Source of the DNA: a virus
Reading direction: 5' to 3' (one strand)
DNA length: 21,917 bases
IMG/VR virus record: IMGVR_UViG_3300031603_000033
Coordinates: 1-21,917 of that record
Shown here: piece after piece, positions 1 to 6,064 of the stretch
How the letters are laid out: every line of letters begins with the position of its first letter
Numbering within the stretch: the first letter of the stretch is position 1
Made by a program: the position numbers and the translations under genes
Notes under the pieces: model-generated
What the model saw: only the letters and a program-made list of their open reading frames with translations
What the model was told of the DNA's origin: nothing
Databases searched by the model: none

Positions 1-117
1 ATCCTCAGTGACTACTTAGACGACTTTTCTAGCAAAGAGCTACTGACATACAAAGACTTACTAGCAGGTTTCGAGAAAGCCACTAGACATACAATAGAAT
101 GGTTTGAGGAGCACTAA
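1..117 (+). CDS. C-terminal end of a hypothetical protein (partial)
   Basis: Frame 1 is open from the first base to a TAA at 115-117 and encodes the last 38 residues of a protein that starts before the window. The visible tail is acidic and probably helical, ending in WFEEH. The stop overlaps the next start as TAATG, the junction style used throughout this block, which supports it as a real gene end. I do not recognise the family. By analogy with neighbours it may be a small early or replication-associated gene, but that is inference only. Confidence 0.6.
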   Translation: MLSDYLDDFSSKELLTYKDLLAGFEKATRHTIEWFEEH

Positions 118-317
118 TGACAATGCCCACTGAGAGATACAAATCGTTGATGCGCACACAGAAGTTTCTATCGGAGTTGCAAAACCCCAAGGGAGGCTGG
201 AAGAAGATCAGCGAGATACGAAAAGAAGCCGCCATATGTATGAAGCATTACCCGTGGGAGATGCACTTAGAAGATATGGCAAACCAGTCACCGGACACAC
301 TGAGGAAGGAGCGATGA
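117..317 (+). CDS. BPSL0761-like small protein (66 aa)
   Basis: This small soluble protein opens MTMPTERYKSLMRTQKFL and has a later KHYPWEMHLE stretch. The layout MTxPxER, then a T..FL helix, then an R..A...KHYP motif, matches my memory of the BPSL0761 family, a group of proteins of about 60-70 residues found in proteobacteria and their phages with no known function. It starts on the TAATG junction with the preceding gene and ends on an ATGA junction (314-317) with the next. No signal peptide or membrane segment is visible. The family call is by motif recall and is moderate; the coding call is stronger. Confidence 0.65.
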   Translation: MTMPTERYKSLMRTQKFLSELQNPKGGWKKISEIRKEAAICMKHYPWEMHLEDMANQSPDTLRKER

Positions 318-940
318 ATAAATACAAGCTAACTGCTACGACTAGAACCCTTAAAGGAACCACTGTGTACCAAATACAGGCTTTAAAGAGCTTCAGAGGT
401 GTCATAGCAGGTGACTTAGGTGGGTGGATTGAGAGTGAAGGTAACCTATCTCAGCTAGGAGATTGTTGGGTGTCTACTGGTGCTATGGTGTATGATGAAG
501 CTACTGTGAGTGAAAATGCTAGGGTGTACGGAAATGCTAGGGTGTACGGAGATGCTAGGGTGTTTGGGAATGCTATAGTGAGTGAAAGTGCTAGAGTGTT
601 TGAAAATGCTAGCGTGTCTGAAGATGCTAGCGTGTCTGAAAATGCTAGGGTATTTGGAAAGGCTAGAGTGTTTGGAAGTGCTATGGTGTTTGAAGGAGGT
701 AGTGTGTTCGGAGATGCTAGAGTGCTTGGAAGGGCTAACGTGCTTGAAGGAGGTAGTGTGTTTGGAAATACTAGAGTGAGTGGGGATGCTATGGTGAGTG
801 GAGATGCTAAGGTGTTTGGAAAGGCGAGGGTGGGTGGAAATGCTAAAGTGCTTGGAAACGCTAGTGTGCTTGGAAAGGCTGCGGTGTACGGAGATGTTGA
901 GGTGAGTGGAAATACTTGGGTGAGTGAGGAGGCGGTATGA
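314..940 (+). CDS. Hexapeptide-repeat left-handed beta-helix protein (208 aa)
   Basis: The ATG at 314 is chosen because it forms ATGA with the previous stop and because the sequence from MNKYKL onward matches the usual start of this phage family; the longer frame from 236 would overlap the upstream gene heavily. Residues 1-52 carry the conserved entry region (IQAL, AGDLGGWIE, NLS, GDCWVS). From about residue 57 to 208 there are about 25 hexapeptides of the form [AGS]-x-V-[SFYL]-[GE]-[NDKS], the spacing of a left-handed parallel beta-helix at about three hexads per turn. Such proteins are common in phages and prophages and usually annotated only as hexapeptide or transferase-like repeats; no acyltransferase catalytic His is evident. 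Role unknown. The underlying DNA is an 18-bp tandem repeat, which also keeps the reverse strand open. Confidence 0.85.
   Translation: MNKYKLTATTRTLKGTTVYQIQALKSFRGVIAGDLGGWIESEGNLSQLGDCWVSTGAMVYDEATVSENARVYGNARVYGDARVFGNAIVSESARVFENASVSEDASVSENARVFGKARVFGSAMVFEGGSVFGDARVLGRANVLEGGSVFGNTRVSGDAMVSGDAKVFGKARVGGNAKVLGNASVLGKAAVYGDVEVSGNTWVSEEAV
487..930 (+). repeat. Degenerate 18-bp tandem repeat encoding beta-helix hexads
   Basis: About 25 diverged copies of an 18-base unit close to gctagggtgtacggaaat lie in one frame, each encoding one hexapeptide. Some adjacent units are nearly identical (for example around 523-560 and 606-645), which suggests expansion by duplication or slippage, while others have diverged. 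The array is coding and has no spacers. Confidence 0.85.
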
Positions 941-1134
941 ATGCAGATACAATAGTGGCGAAGATGCAGCTAGAGTTGCAGCACCTTAGAACAGAGAATT
1001 CTCTATTGAAGCTACGAGAGGTTGTGCAAGATGCGATTGGGGACTTGGACGAGGTGCTATACAGTGGCACATCGACTGAGTTGCTGGATGAAACACGAGA
1101 CAGACTACAAGAAGCATTGGAGGAGAAGGTATGA
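937..1134 (+). CDS. Small helical hypothetical protein (65 aa)
   Basis: It starts at the ATGA overlap with the beta-helix gene (937-940) and ends at an ATGA overlap with the next gene (1131-1134). The product is acidic and almost wholly helix-forming: a leucine-rich N-terminal half (MQLELQHLRTENSLLKLRE) with coiled-coil character and a second amphipathic helix (LLDETRDRLQEALEEKV). No catalytic motif or membrane segment is visible and I do not recognise it. It resembles its downstream neighbour in size and composition, so the two may be a coiled-coil pair or diverged paralogues; that is inference. Confidence 0.65.
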   Translation: MNADTIVAKMQLELQHLRTENSLLKLREVVQDAIGDLDEVLYSGTSTELLDETRDRLQEALEEKV

Positions 1135-1319
1135 GTTATCGAGAAGTACAACTACAAGCAGAGAACAGTACACTAACAGCACGTGAGGCTGACCTCATTA
1201 AGCTATGTGGTGAGCAGGAGGAGGAGATTGCTAAGCTGCGTAGGCTGCTAGTGGGCTTATACTCTGAGTCGTACATTGAGAGTGTGCTAGCTAGAGATGA
1301 AAACACAGACGTGAGGTAG
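1131..1319 (+). CDS. Small coiled-coil hypothetical protein (62 aa)
   Basis: Starts inside the ATGA overlap with the previous gene and ends with TAG at 1317-1319, two bases before the DNA polymerase ATG. The product is a predicted coiled coil (QLQAENSTLTAREADLI, then GEQEEEIAKLRRLLVGLY) with a polar tail. The QLQAENSTL stretch resembles LELQHLRTENSLL in the preceding protein, so a duplication origin is possible. No known domain is seen. Its stop-start junction with the polymerase suggests translational coupling. Confidence 0.65.
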   Translation: MSYREVQLQAENSTLTAREADLIKLCGEQEEEIAKLRRLLVGLYSESYIESVLARDENTDVR

Positions 1320-1321
1320 AG

Positions 1322-2956
1322 ATGGACACCGCAATCATAGACATTGAAACAAACATGGCACACGACATCATATGGTGCGTTGGCTACCGCACACCAGGTA
1401 TGGAGAAGGCGGCAGTGGCCACCACAGCAGCTGAGCTGCCATCGCCGTTGAAGTACAAGTGGGTGGCACACAACGGTGTCAGTTTTGACTTTCCACTTTT
1501 GGGAAATTTGTGGAATTGGCACGTGCCATTGTCTCAGCAGATAGATACGCTGCTAATGTCGCGAATGTATGACACCAACATCACTGGCGGTCACAGCTTG
1601 AAGGCGTGGAGTGAGCGGCTAGGCATGAATGAAGGCAAGCTAGACTTCACAGACTTTGATGGCGGCTATACGCAAGAGATGTCAGAGTATTGTGCGCGAG
1701 ATGTTGACGTTCTATTCCATCTGCACACCTACTTGGTCGGGGTGATGAGGGCTATGGCGTTCAGTGCCGAGAGTGTCAGGCTGGAGCACAGCGTACGTCA
1801 CATCACAGACGTACAAGAGCAGAACGGCTTCAAGCTAGACGTCACATTAGCTAGCGCCTTGTATGCGGAAGCGACATCAAAGCGGTGTCGTATTGAAGAG
1901 AAGCTACAGGAGGTTTTTCTGCCAATCACGCACAAACGTGTATCTGAGAAGACAGGGAAGGCGTTGCAAGATAGAATAGAGGTGTTCAACCCCGGATCTC
2001 GTACGCAGATAGCGACAAGGTTGGAGACCTTGGGGGTGACGTGGACGCGACGGACAGAGAAGGGGAACATCATCGTAGACGAAACCACGCTGAAGACATT
2101 GAAGCAACCAGAAGCAGCTCTATGCCTCACCTACCTAACACTAGGGAAGAAGGCGTCTATGATAGAGGGTTGGCTTAAACATGTAGGGGAGGATGGACGA
2201 ATACATGGACGTGTCAACACACTAGGGGCGGTGACGGCTAGGATGACGCACTCAGCGCCAAACGTAGCACAAGTGGATAGTGACGTGGATATGCGGAGAT
2301 GCTGGACAGTGGAAGAGGGGCAGCGCCTGGTGGGTGTTGACGCAGCGGGGTTGGAGTTGCGGATGCTAGCACATTACATGAACGATGCGGAGTATACGGC
2401 GTTAATACTGGAAGGTGACATCCACACCTATAACCAAGAGGCTGCGGGACTGGCTACACGAGATCAAGCTAAGACGTTCATCTACGCTATGCTCTACGGT
2501 GCCGGTGATGCTAAGATAGGCAGCATCGTTGGTGGTACAGGGAAGCAGGGGAAGCGGATGCGCGAAGACTTCGAAGCCAACGTCCCAGCGTACACGAAGC
2601 TTAAGGCTAAGGTGGAGAGGATGGCGGCACAGGGGACGCTGCCTGGATTGGATGGCAGACGGGTGCGCGTTCGACACGCTCACGCGGCGTTGAATACATT
2701 GCTTCAGAGCGCTGGCGCTATTGTGATGAAGCGGGCGTTGGTGATGGGGCAGGAGCGGTTGAGGCGGCTAAACATCCCACATCTTATAGTGGCGCAGGTG
2801 CACGATGAGATTCAGAGCGAGGCGGCGGCGGTGTTCGCCCCTACGGTGGGGCAGCTATACGTTAAAGGGGTGCAGGAGGCGGGGTTGTATTATGGAATGC
2901 GCTGCCCACTGGACGGAGATTATAAGATTGGCATCACATGGGCGGAGACACACTGA
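1322..2956 (+). CDS. DNA polymerase, family A, T7 gp5-like, with 3'-5' exonuclease domain (544 aa)
   Basis: This is the replicative DNA polymerase. The N-terminal 3'-5' proofreading domain shows Exo I (IDIET, D7/E9), Exo II (HNGVSFDFP, D56) and Exo III (YCARD, Y123/D127). The polymerase domain shows the template-contact motif AVTARMTHSAPNVAQV, motif A (GVDAAGLELRMLAHYM, D340), motif B (RDQAKTFIYAMLYGAG, R380/K384/Y388) and motif C (VHDE, D495). Motif B, LLQSAGAIVMK and the GITWAETH end align closely with phage T7 gp5. At 544 residues it is much shorter than T7 gp5 (704), partly because the thioredoxin-binding insertion in the thumb is nearly absent: only about 20 residues join LQEVF to FNPGSR. 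A GAGGTAGAG ribosome-binding site precedes the ATG. Confidence 0.97.
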   Translation: MDTAIIDIETNMAHDIIWCVGYRTPGMEKAAVATTAAELPSPLKYKWVAHNGVSFDFPLLGNLWNWHVPLSQQIDTLLMSRMYDTNITGGHSLKAWSERLGMNEGKLDFTDFDGGYTQEMSEYCARDVDVLFHLHTYLVGVMRAMAFSAESVRLEHSVRHITDVQEQNGFKLDVTLASALYAEATSKRCRIEEKLQEVFLPITHKRVSEKTGKALQDRIEVFNPGSRTQIATRLETLGVTWTRRTEKGNIIVDETTLKTLKQPEAALCLTYLTLGKKASMIEGWLKHVGEDGRIHGRVNTLGAVTARMTHSAPNVAQVDSDVDMRRCWTVEEGQRLVGVDAAGLELRMLAHYMNDAEYTALILEGDIHTYNQEAAGLATRDQAKTFIYAMLYGAGDAKIGSIVGGTGKQGKRMREDFEANVPAYTKLKAKVERMAAQGTLPGLDGRRVRVRHAHAALNTLLQSAGAIVMKRALVMGQERLRRLNIPHLIVAQVHDEIQSEAAAVFAPTVGQLYVKGVQEAGLYYGMRCPLDGDYKIGITWAETH

Positions 2957-3504
2957 TGACTAAGCAATGTTCTACATGCAAAGAGGTTAAAGGGGTGGGG
3001 GAGTTTAGTAAGGATAAGCGTAATAAGGACAGGCTTCAAGCTAGGTGTAAGAGGTGTGACAGCGAGAGAAGTCGCAAATGGGCGGCGGATAATCCAGAGC
3101 GAAGTAGGGAGAGAAGTCGCAAATGGGCGGCGGATAATCCAGAGCGAAAGCGTGAGGGCAGTCGCAAATGGACTTTGAAAGCAAAGTATGATCTCACCCC
3201 TGAGGACTACGACAAGCTGCACGACGAACAGGGAGGAGTGTGTGCTATATGCAGTAAAGCCGAAACAGCTTTAGACAACACACGAAAACCTAGATCGTTA
3301 GCAGTGGATCACTGCCACGACACCTCGTATGTAAGAGGGCTGCTTTGTGGTCGGTGTAACACAGGTATTGGCCTGCTGAACGACGACCCTGTCTTATTAA
3401 ACAAATCAGCCGGTTATATTATTCGACATGCACGCATCAATGGGGCGAGATATATAGAAGCAGAAATAAAGCTTGACGAATATGGAAAATGCTGTACAAT
3501 ATAA
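2956..3504 (+). CDS. Endonuclease VII-like HNH nuclease with N-terminal zinc ribbon (182 aa)
   Basis: The start at 2956 is chosen because it overlaps the polymerase stop as TGATG; an ATG at 2938 would add six residues inside the polymerase gene. Residues 1-34 form a CxxC...CxxC zinc ribbon (C5, C8, C31, C34). Residues 40-70 are a basic linker containing a 15-residue tandem duplication. The catalytic part (about 78-155) has CAIC (C96/C99), VDHCHD (D118-D122), VRGLLCGRCN (C131/C134) and a following LL.DDP...L region, the pattern of the recombination endonuclease VII family (T4 gp49 type). It could resolve branched replication intermediates or act as a free-standing homing nuclease; its place beside the polymerase favours a DNA-processing role. 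Its last codons contain the SSB promoter. Confidence 0.88.
   Translation: MTKQCSTCKEVKGVGEFSKDKRNKDRLQARCKRCDSERSRKWAADNPERSRERSRKWAADNPERKREGSRKWTLKAKYDLTPEDYDKLHDEQGGVCAICSKAETALDNTRKPRSLAVDHCHDTSYVRGLLCGRCNTGIGLLNDDPVLLNKSAGYIIRHARINGARYIEAEIKLDEYGKCCTI
3071..3170 (+). repeat. 45-bp in-frame tandem repeat in the endonuclease VII-like gene
   Basis: A unit beginning gtcgcaaatgggcggcggat starts at 3071 and again at 3116, with a truncated third copy (gtcgcaaatgg) from 3161. The first 30 or so bases of the two full copies are identical. Each unit encodes 15 residues (SRKWAADNPERSRER and a close variant), lengthening the basic linker between zinc ribbon and nuclease domain. The near identity suggests a recent duplication. 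Confidence 0.9.
3473..3500 (+). promoter_or_regulatory. Sigma70-like promoter for the SSB gene
   Basis: TTGACG (3473-3478) and TACAAT (3495-3500) each match the bacterial -35 and -10 consensus at five of six bases and are separated by 16 bases. The expected start site, near 3507, lies just after the endonuclease VII-like stop codon and about 47 bases before the SSB ATG. The element sits in the last codons of the upstream gene. The strong match and the position before a gene with a real leader support it, although no transcription data exist here. Confidence 0.7.
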
Positions 3505-3553
3505 ACTCAGCACCAACGCTGACAACTGTTTAGACCACGATCGGGAGATCAAT

Positions 3554-3961
3554 ATGACATCAGTAATCAAAGCAACAATCATGTGGGCACAGCTCGAAGA
3601 CAAGAATGAGATGAGCGGCAAGTACCAAGTCGACCTCACCCAACTCTCAGACGGCGCTGTGGCATCATTAGAATCCGATGGCATCGAGGTGCGCTACAAG
3701 GATGACAGAGGGCACTTCATCACATGCAAATCAACCCGCCCCATCTATGCCATCGGCTCCGCTGGTGATAGCTTACGCGGCGTGAGTGTCGGCAATGGTT
3801 CACAAGCGGTGGCTAAGGTGGGATCGTTCGAATGGAAGTTTAAAGGCAAGACAGGTATTAGCCCATCACTAAGCAACCTCACTATCACGGAGCTTGAGGT
3901 GTATGATGTGGGGGAGGATGGCAGTGACAACTCCCCAATCGACTTAGACGAAGCCCTCTAA
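3554..3961 (+). CDS. Single-stranded DNA-binding protein, T7 gp2.5 / DUF2815-like (135 aa)
   Basis: It probably coats single-stranded DNA during replication and recombination. The ATG at 3554 is preferred over 3473 because it follows a GGGAG ribosome-binding site (3543-3547) and gives the family's usual start; the upstream residues overlap the previous gene and contain the promoter. Seen in the sequence: MSGKYQVDLTQL (residues 20-31), the conserved NGSQAVAKVGSFEWKFKG block (81-98) of gp2.5-type OB folds, an LEVYD strand (114-118), and an acidic tail from residue 118 (DVGEDGSDN, then IDLDEAL). Acidic tails in this family contact polymerase and helicase. T7 gp2.5 ends in an important Phe, whereas this protein ends in Leu. 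It is flanked by its own promoter and terminator. Confidence 0.85.
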   Translation: MTSVIKATIMWAQLEDKNEMSGKYQVDLTQLSDGAVASLESDGIEVRYKDDRGHFITCKSTRPIYAIGSAGDSLRGVSVGNGSQAVAKVGSFEWKFKGKTGISPSLSNLTITELEVYDVGEDGSDNSPIDLDEAL

Positions 3962-3968
3962 CCCACCC

Positions 3969-3991
3969 GCCCCTACGGGGGCTTTTCTTTT
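3969..3991 (+). terminator. Rho-independent terminator after the SSB gene
   Basis: A perfect 5-bp GC stem, GCCCC (3969-3973) and GGGGC (3978-3982), closes a TACG tetraloop and is followed at once by ttttctttt (3983-3991). It begins 8 bases after the SSB stop codon and ends just before the ribosome-binding site of the next gene. This is a textbook intrinsic terminator, although the short stem suggests it may be leaky. Confidence 0.85.
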
Positions 3992-4005
3992 ATGGGAGAG
4001 ATGAC

Positions 4006-4833
4006 ATGACACATGTAAACATAGACGGAGATGTTATCAACTACAGCGTGGGGTTTGCGTCACAGACATCTATGTATGAAGTGGGTGGGAAGCAGTTTGA
4101 GATCTCTAAAGACGCCACCGCCTACGCTGGACAGTATGGCATAGATGTCACCACCATCACCCCTGTCGTCATAGCGGAGCCGATCTCATTCGCGCTGTCG
4201 TCAGCTAAGCGGTTGATCGAACGCATCAAGAAGGCGTGCAACGCAACCAGCTACACGGTGTTGCTTACAGGTGACGTAAACTTCCGCGACGATGTGGCGA
4301 CAATACAGAAGTATAAGGGGAATCGTAAGTCGAGCAAACCCGTCAACTTCTTAGACATCAAGAAATATCTAATCGATGTGCAAGGCGCTGAAGTGGTGGA
4401 AGGGGAGGAGGCTGATGACCAACTCAGCATACGCGCTGTCAAGAACGGTGACACCATCGCCACGATAGACAAGGATCTGAACAACACAGCGGGGGTGCAT
4501 TACAATTGGATGCACGACAACTTGTATGAAGTGTCGGCGGTGGAGGCTGACAGAAACTTCCACAAACAACTGTTCACCGGAGATAGCACCGACAACATAC
4601 CAGGGATGTTTCGTATCACAGGGAAGCGGGCGTCTAAGAAGTATAAAGATGCTATTGACGAGATGGTCAACCCAGTGGACATGTACAAATATGTCTTTGA
4701 TGTGTACACAACAGCCTGTGAGGAGGGAGAGGTGGACATAGACGTTGAAGCTACGCTAATAGAGATAGGGAGGTTGTTATGGATGAGGAGGGAAGAGGGT
4801 GAGATGTGGCTACCAACTAAGGGGGAGGTGTAA
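4006..4833 (+). CDS. 5'-3' exonuclease / flap endonuclease-like nuclease (275 aa)
   Basis: It probably removes RNA primers and degrades DNA from 5' ends, the role of T7 gp6. The PIN-like fold is marked by NIDGDVINY (D7/D9), YKGNRK (103-108), the acidic cluster EGEEADDQ (132-139), TIDKDLN (153-159) and FTGDSTDNIPG (190-200) leading into the helix-three-turn-helix (ITGKRASKKY). These metal-ligand motifs are complete. Length is close to T7 gp6 (about 300). The ATG at 4006 follows GGGAGAG (3994-4000); the ATG at 4001 is closed by a stop after two codons. The gene lies directly after the SSB terminator, so its transcription needs readthrough or antitermination, and it overlaps the next gene as TAATG. 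Confidence 0.9.
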   Translation: MTHVNIDGDVINYSVGFASQTSMYEVGGKQFEISKDATAYAGQYGIDVTTITPVVIAEPISFALSSAKRLIERIKKACNATSYTVLLTGDVNFRDDVATIQKYKGNRKSSKPVNFLDIKKYLIDVQGAEVVEGEEADDQLSIRAVKNGDTIATIDKDLNNTAGVHYNWMHDNLYEVSAVEADRNFHKQLFTGDSTDNIPGMFRITGKRASKKYKDAIDEMVNPVDMYKYVFDVYTTACEEGEVDIDVEATLIEIGRLLWMRREEGEMWLPTKGEV

Positions 4834-5210
4834 TGGCGAAGCATAGAGTACCACGGACACATGCAGGTAAGACGTGGACGAAGTCACGCTACTTTGGCTT
4901 TATTAGGGGGGCGCTGCGTCGAGCTGCTTCCAACTACCCAGTGAAATATCAAGTTAAGGAGGGAGCTAGACGTCAAAAACCTAAAGGCGTTGAGGGGAGG
5001 CATCGGTTTGAGTACAACTGTGCGCATTGCAACGATTGGTTTCCAGACAAAGAAGTGGAAGTGGATCACATCGTCGGCGCTGGTTCCTTGAAGGAGTATA
5101 CAGACTTGCCAGGCTTTGTTGAGCGGCTCTACTGCGAACCCAAGGGGATGCAAGTGTTGTGTCGCCCTTGTCATGCAACTAAGACAGCACATGAGAGGAA
5201 GAAGCGATGA
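4833..5210 (+). CDS. HNH endonuclease (125 aa)
   Basis: A small zinc-binding HNH nuclease. It has a basic N-terminal half (residues 1-58, rich in K and R, suited to DNA contact), then CAHC (C63/C66), the catalytic VDHI (D78/H79), and LCRPCHATKTAHER (C110, C113, H114) forming the second half of the beta-beta-alpha metal finger. All key residues are present. It starts on a TAATG overlap with the exonuclease and ends on an ATGA overlap with the phosphoesterase, so it is an integrated part of the operon and not an obvious insertion. It may supply the endonuclease step in host DNA breakdown or junction cleavage that T7 gp3 performs; that is inference from position. Confidence 0.9.
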   Translation: MAKHRVPRTHAGKTWTKSRYFGFIRGALRRAASNYPVKYQVKEGARRQKPKGVEGRHRFEYNCAHCNDWFPDKEVEVDHIVGAGSLKEYTDLPGFVERLYCEPKGMQVLCRPCHATKTAHERKKR

Positions 5211-5881
5211 GAGTGGGCATTATTGGAGATACGCATGAGCCGTATTGTCTTGAAGGGTATAGAGAGTTTTGTATGAAAACCTTCAGAGATGCTAAGGTTA
5301 ATAGGGTGGTGCACATAGGCGACTTAGTAGACCACCACGCCCTATCCTTCCACGACTCAGAGCCTATGCTCAAGGGTGTACATGGGGAGTTGCTAGACGC
5401 TAGAGAACGTCTCAAGCCGTGGTACAAAGCCTTCCCTAAGCTGACACTCTGCGGTGGCAACCACGATCTAATCCCAGCCAGACAGCTGAAGAAGATAGGT
5501 ATGGATGCTGAGGTGTGGATGCGTCCACTGAGCGAGGTTTACAACTTCCCCAGAGGATGGAAGCTGGTGGATAAGATCGTAATAGACGGCGTCCTCTACC
5601 ACCACGGAGATACAGCTTGTGGCGTTAACGGCTTTCGTAACGACAGCATTAAGCGTATGTGTCGTACAGTTACGGGGCACGCCCACGGCAACGCTGGGAT
5701 TAGCGCCACCGCCTCTGACCATCGCCTGGTATGGGGTATGGGTGTTGGCTGTGGCGTTGATGTAGATAGTATGTCGATGGTGTACGGCAAACATTTCCTA
5801 CAAAAACCCATCATCGCCTGTGGCCTAGTCCTCAATGGCGACCCACAGATCAAATACATGCAGCTGGGAGAGAAAGCATGA
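5207..5881 (+). CDS. Calcineurin-like metallophosphoesterase (224 aa)
   Basis: A cytosolic metal-dependent phosphoesterase. The five family motifs appear in order: GDTH (D8/H10), HIGDLVD (D39), GGNHD (N85/H86), YHHGD (H133) and GHAH (H158/H160). Enzymes of this fold hydrolyse phosphomono- or diesters; phage members include nucleases, nucleotidases and protein phosphatases, and the sequence alone does not decide which. It sits between an HNH nuclease and ribonucleotide reductase, consistent with nucleic acid or nucleotide turnover. Similar genes occur in many marine podoviruses. The start overlaps the HNH stop as ATGA, and the gene ends immediately before the AAGGAG of the next small gene. Confidence 0.92.
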   Translation: MRVGIIGDTHEPYCLEGYREFCMKTFRDAKVNRVVHIGDLVDHHALSFHDSEPMLKGVHGELLDARERLKPWYKAFPKLTLCGGNHDLIPARQLKKIGMDAEVWMRPLSEVYNFPRGWKLVDKIVIDGVLYHHGDTACGVNGFRNDSIKRMCRTVTGHAHGNAGISATASDHRLVWGMGVGCGVDVDSMSMVYGKHFLQKPIIACGLVLNGDPQIKYMQLGEKA

Positions 5882-5893
5882 AGGAGATAGACA

Positions 5894-6064
5894 ATGGATA
5901 ACGACATGTTATTCACAATCATCCAAGATCGCATGGATCCGGAGGAGGTGGTAGACTTACTAGGCATGGGGACAGGGGAGCTGTGTCTTCGTCTTAGACG
6001 CCAAGTGCTGGAACATCGTGAACGCTTTGAAGATTATCTTAACATATATGGAGAGGATACATGA
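5894..6064 (+). CDS. Small acidic hypothetical protein (56 aa) ahead of ribonucleotide reductase
   Basis: This ORF runs from ATG 5894 to TGA 6062-6064. It has a good AAGGAG ribosome-binding site (5881-5886) and an ATGA overlap with the reductase start. The product begins MDNDMLFTIIQDRMDPEEVV, continues DLLGMGTGELCLRLRRQ and ends in NIYGEDT; it is helical and acidic. Small proteins with a DPEELVDLLG-like core followed by a helix are common beside replication genes in phages, and the D(P)EE-VDLLG-T-E pattern is visible here. Function unknown; a helix-turn-helix-like or protein-protein interaction role is possible but not shown. Confidence 0.75.
   Translation: MDNDMLFTIIQDRMDPEEVVDLLGMGTGELCLRLRRQVLEHRERFEDYLNIYGEDT

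Noticed and set aside
523-930. Regular repeats considered as a CRISPR array
   Set aside because: The unit is 18 bases with no spacers and is a continuous coding sequence for hexapeptides.
455-952. 165-codon minus-strand open frame opposite the beta-helix gene
   Set aside because: It is kept open by the 18-bp repeat of the plus-strand gene and encodes only low-complexity Ser/His/Lys repeats; the plus-strand product is a recognised family.
2938-2955. Earlier ATG for the endonuclease VII-like gene
   Set aside because: It adds six unconserved residues within the polymerase gene; the 2956 ATG makes the usual overlapping junction and starts just before the zinc ribbon.
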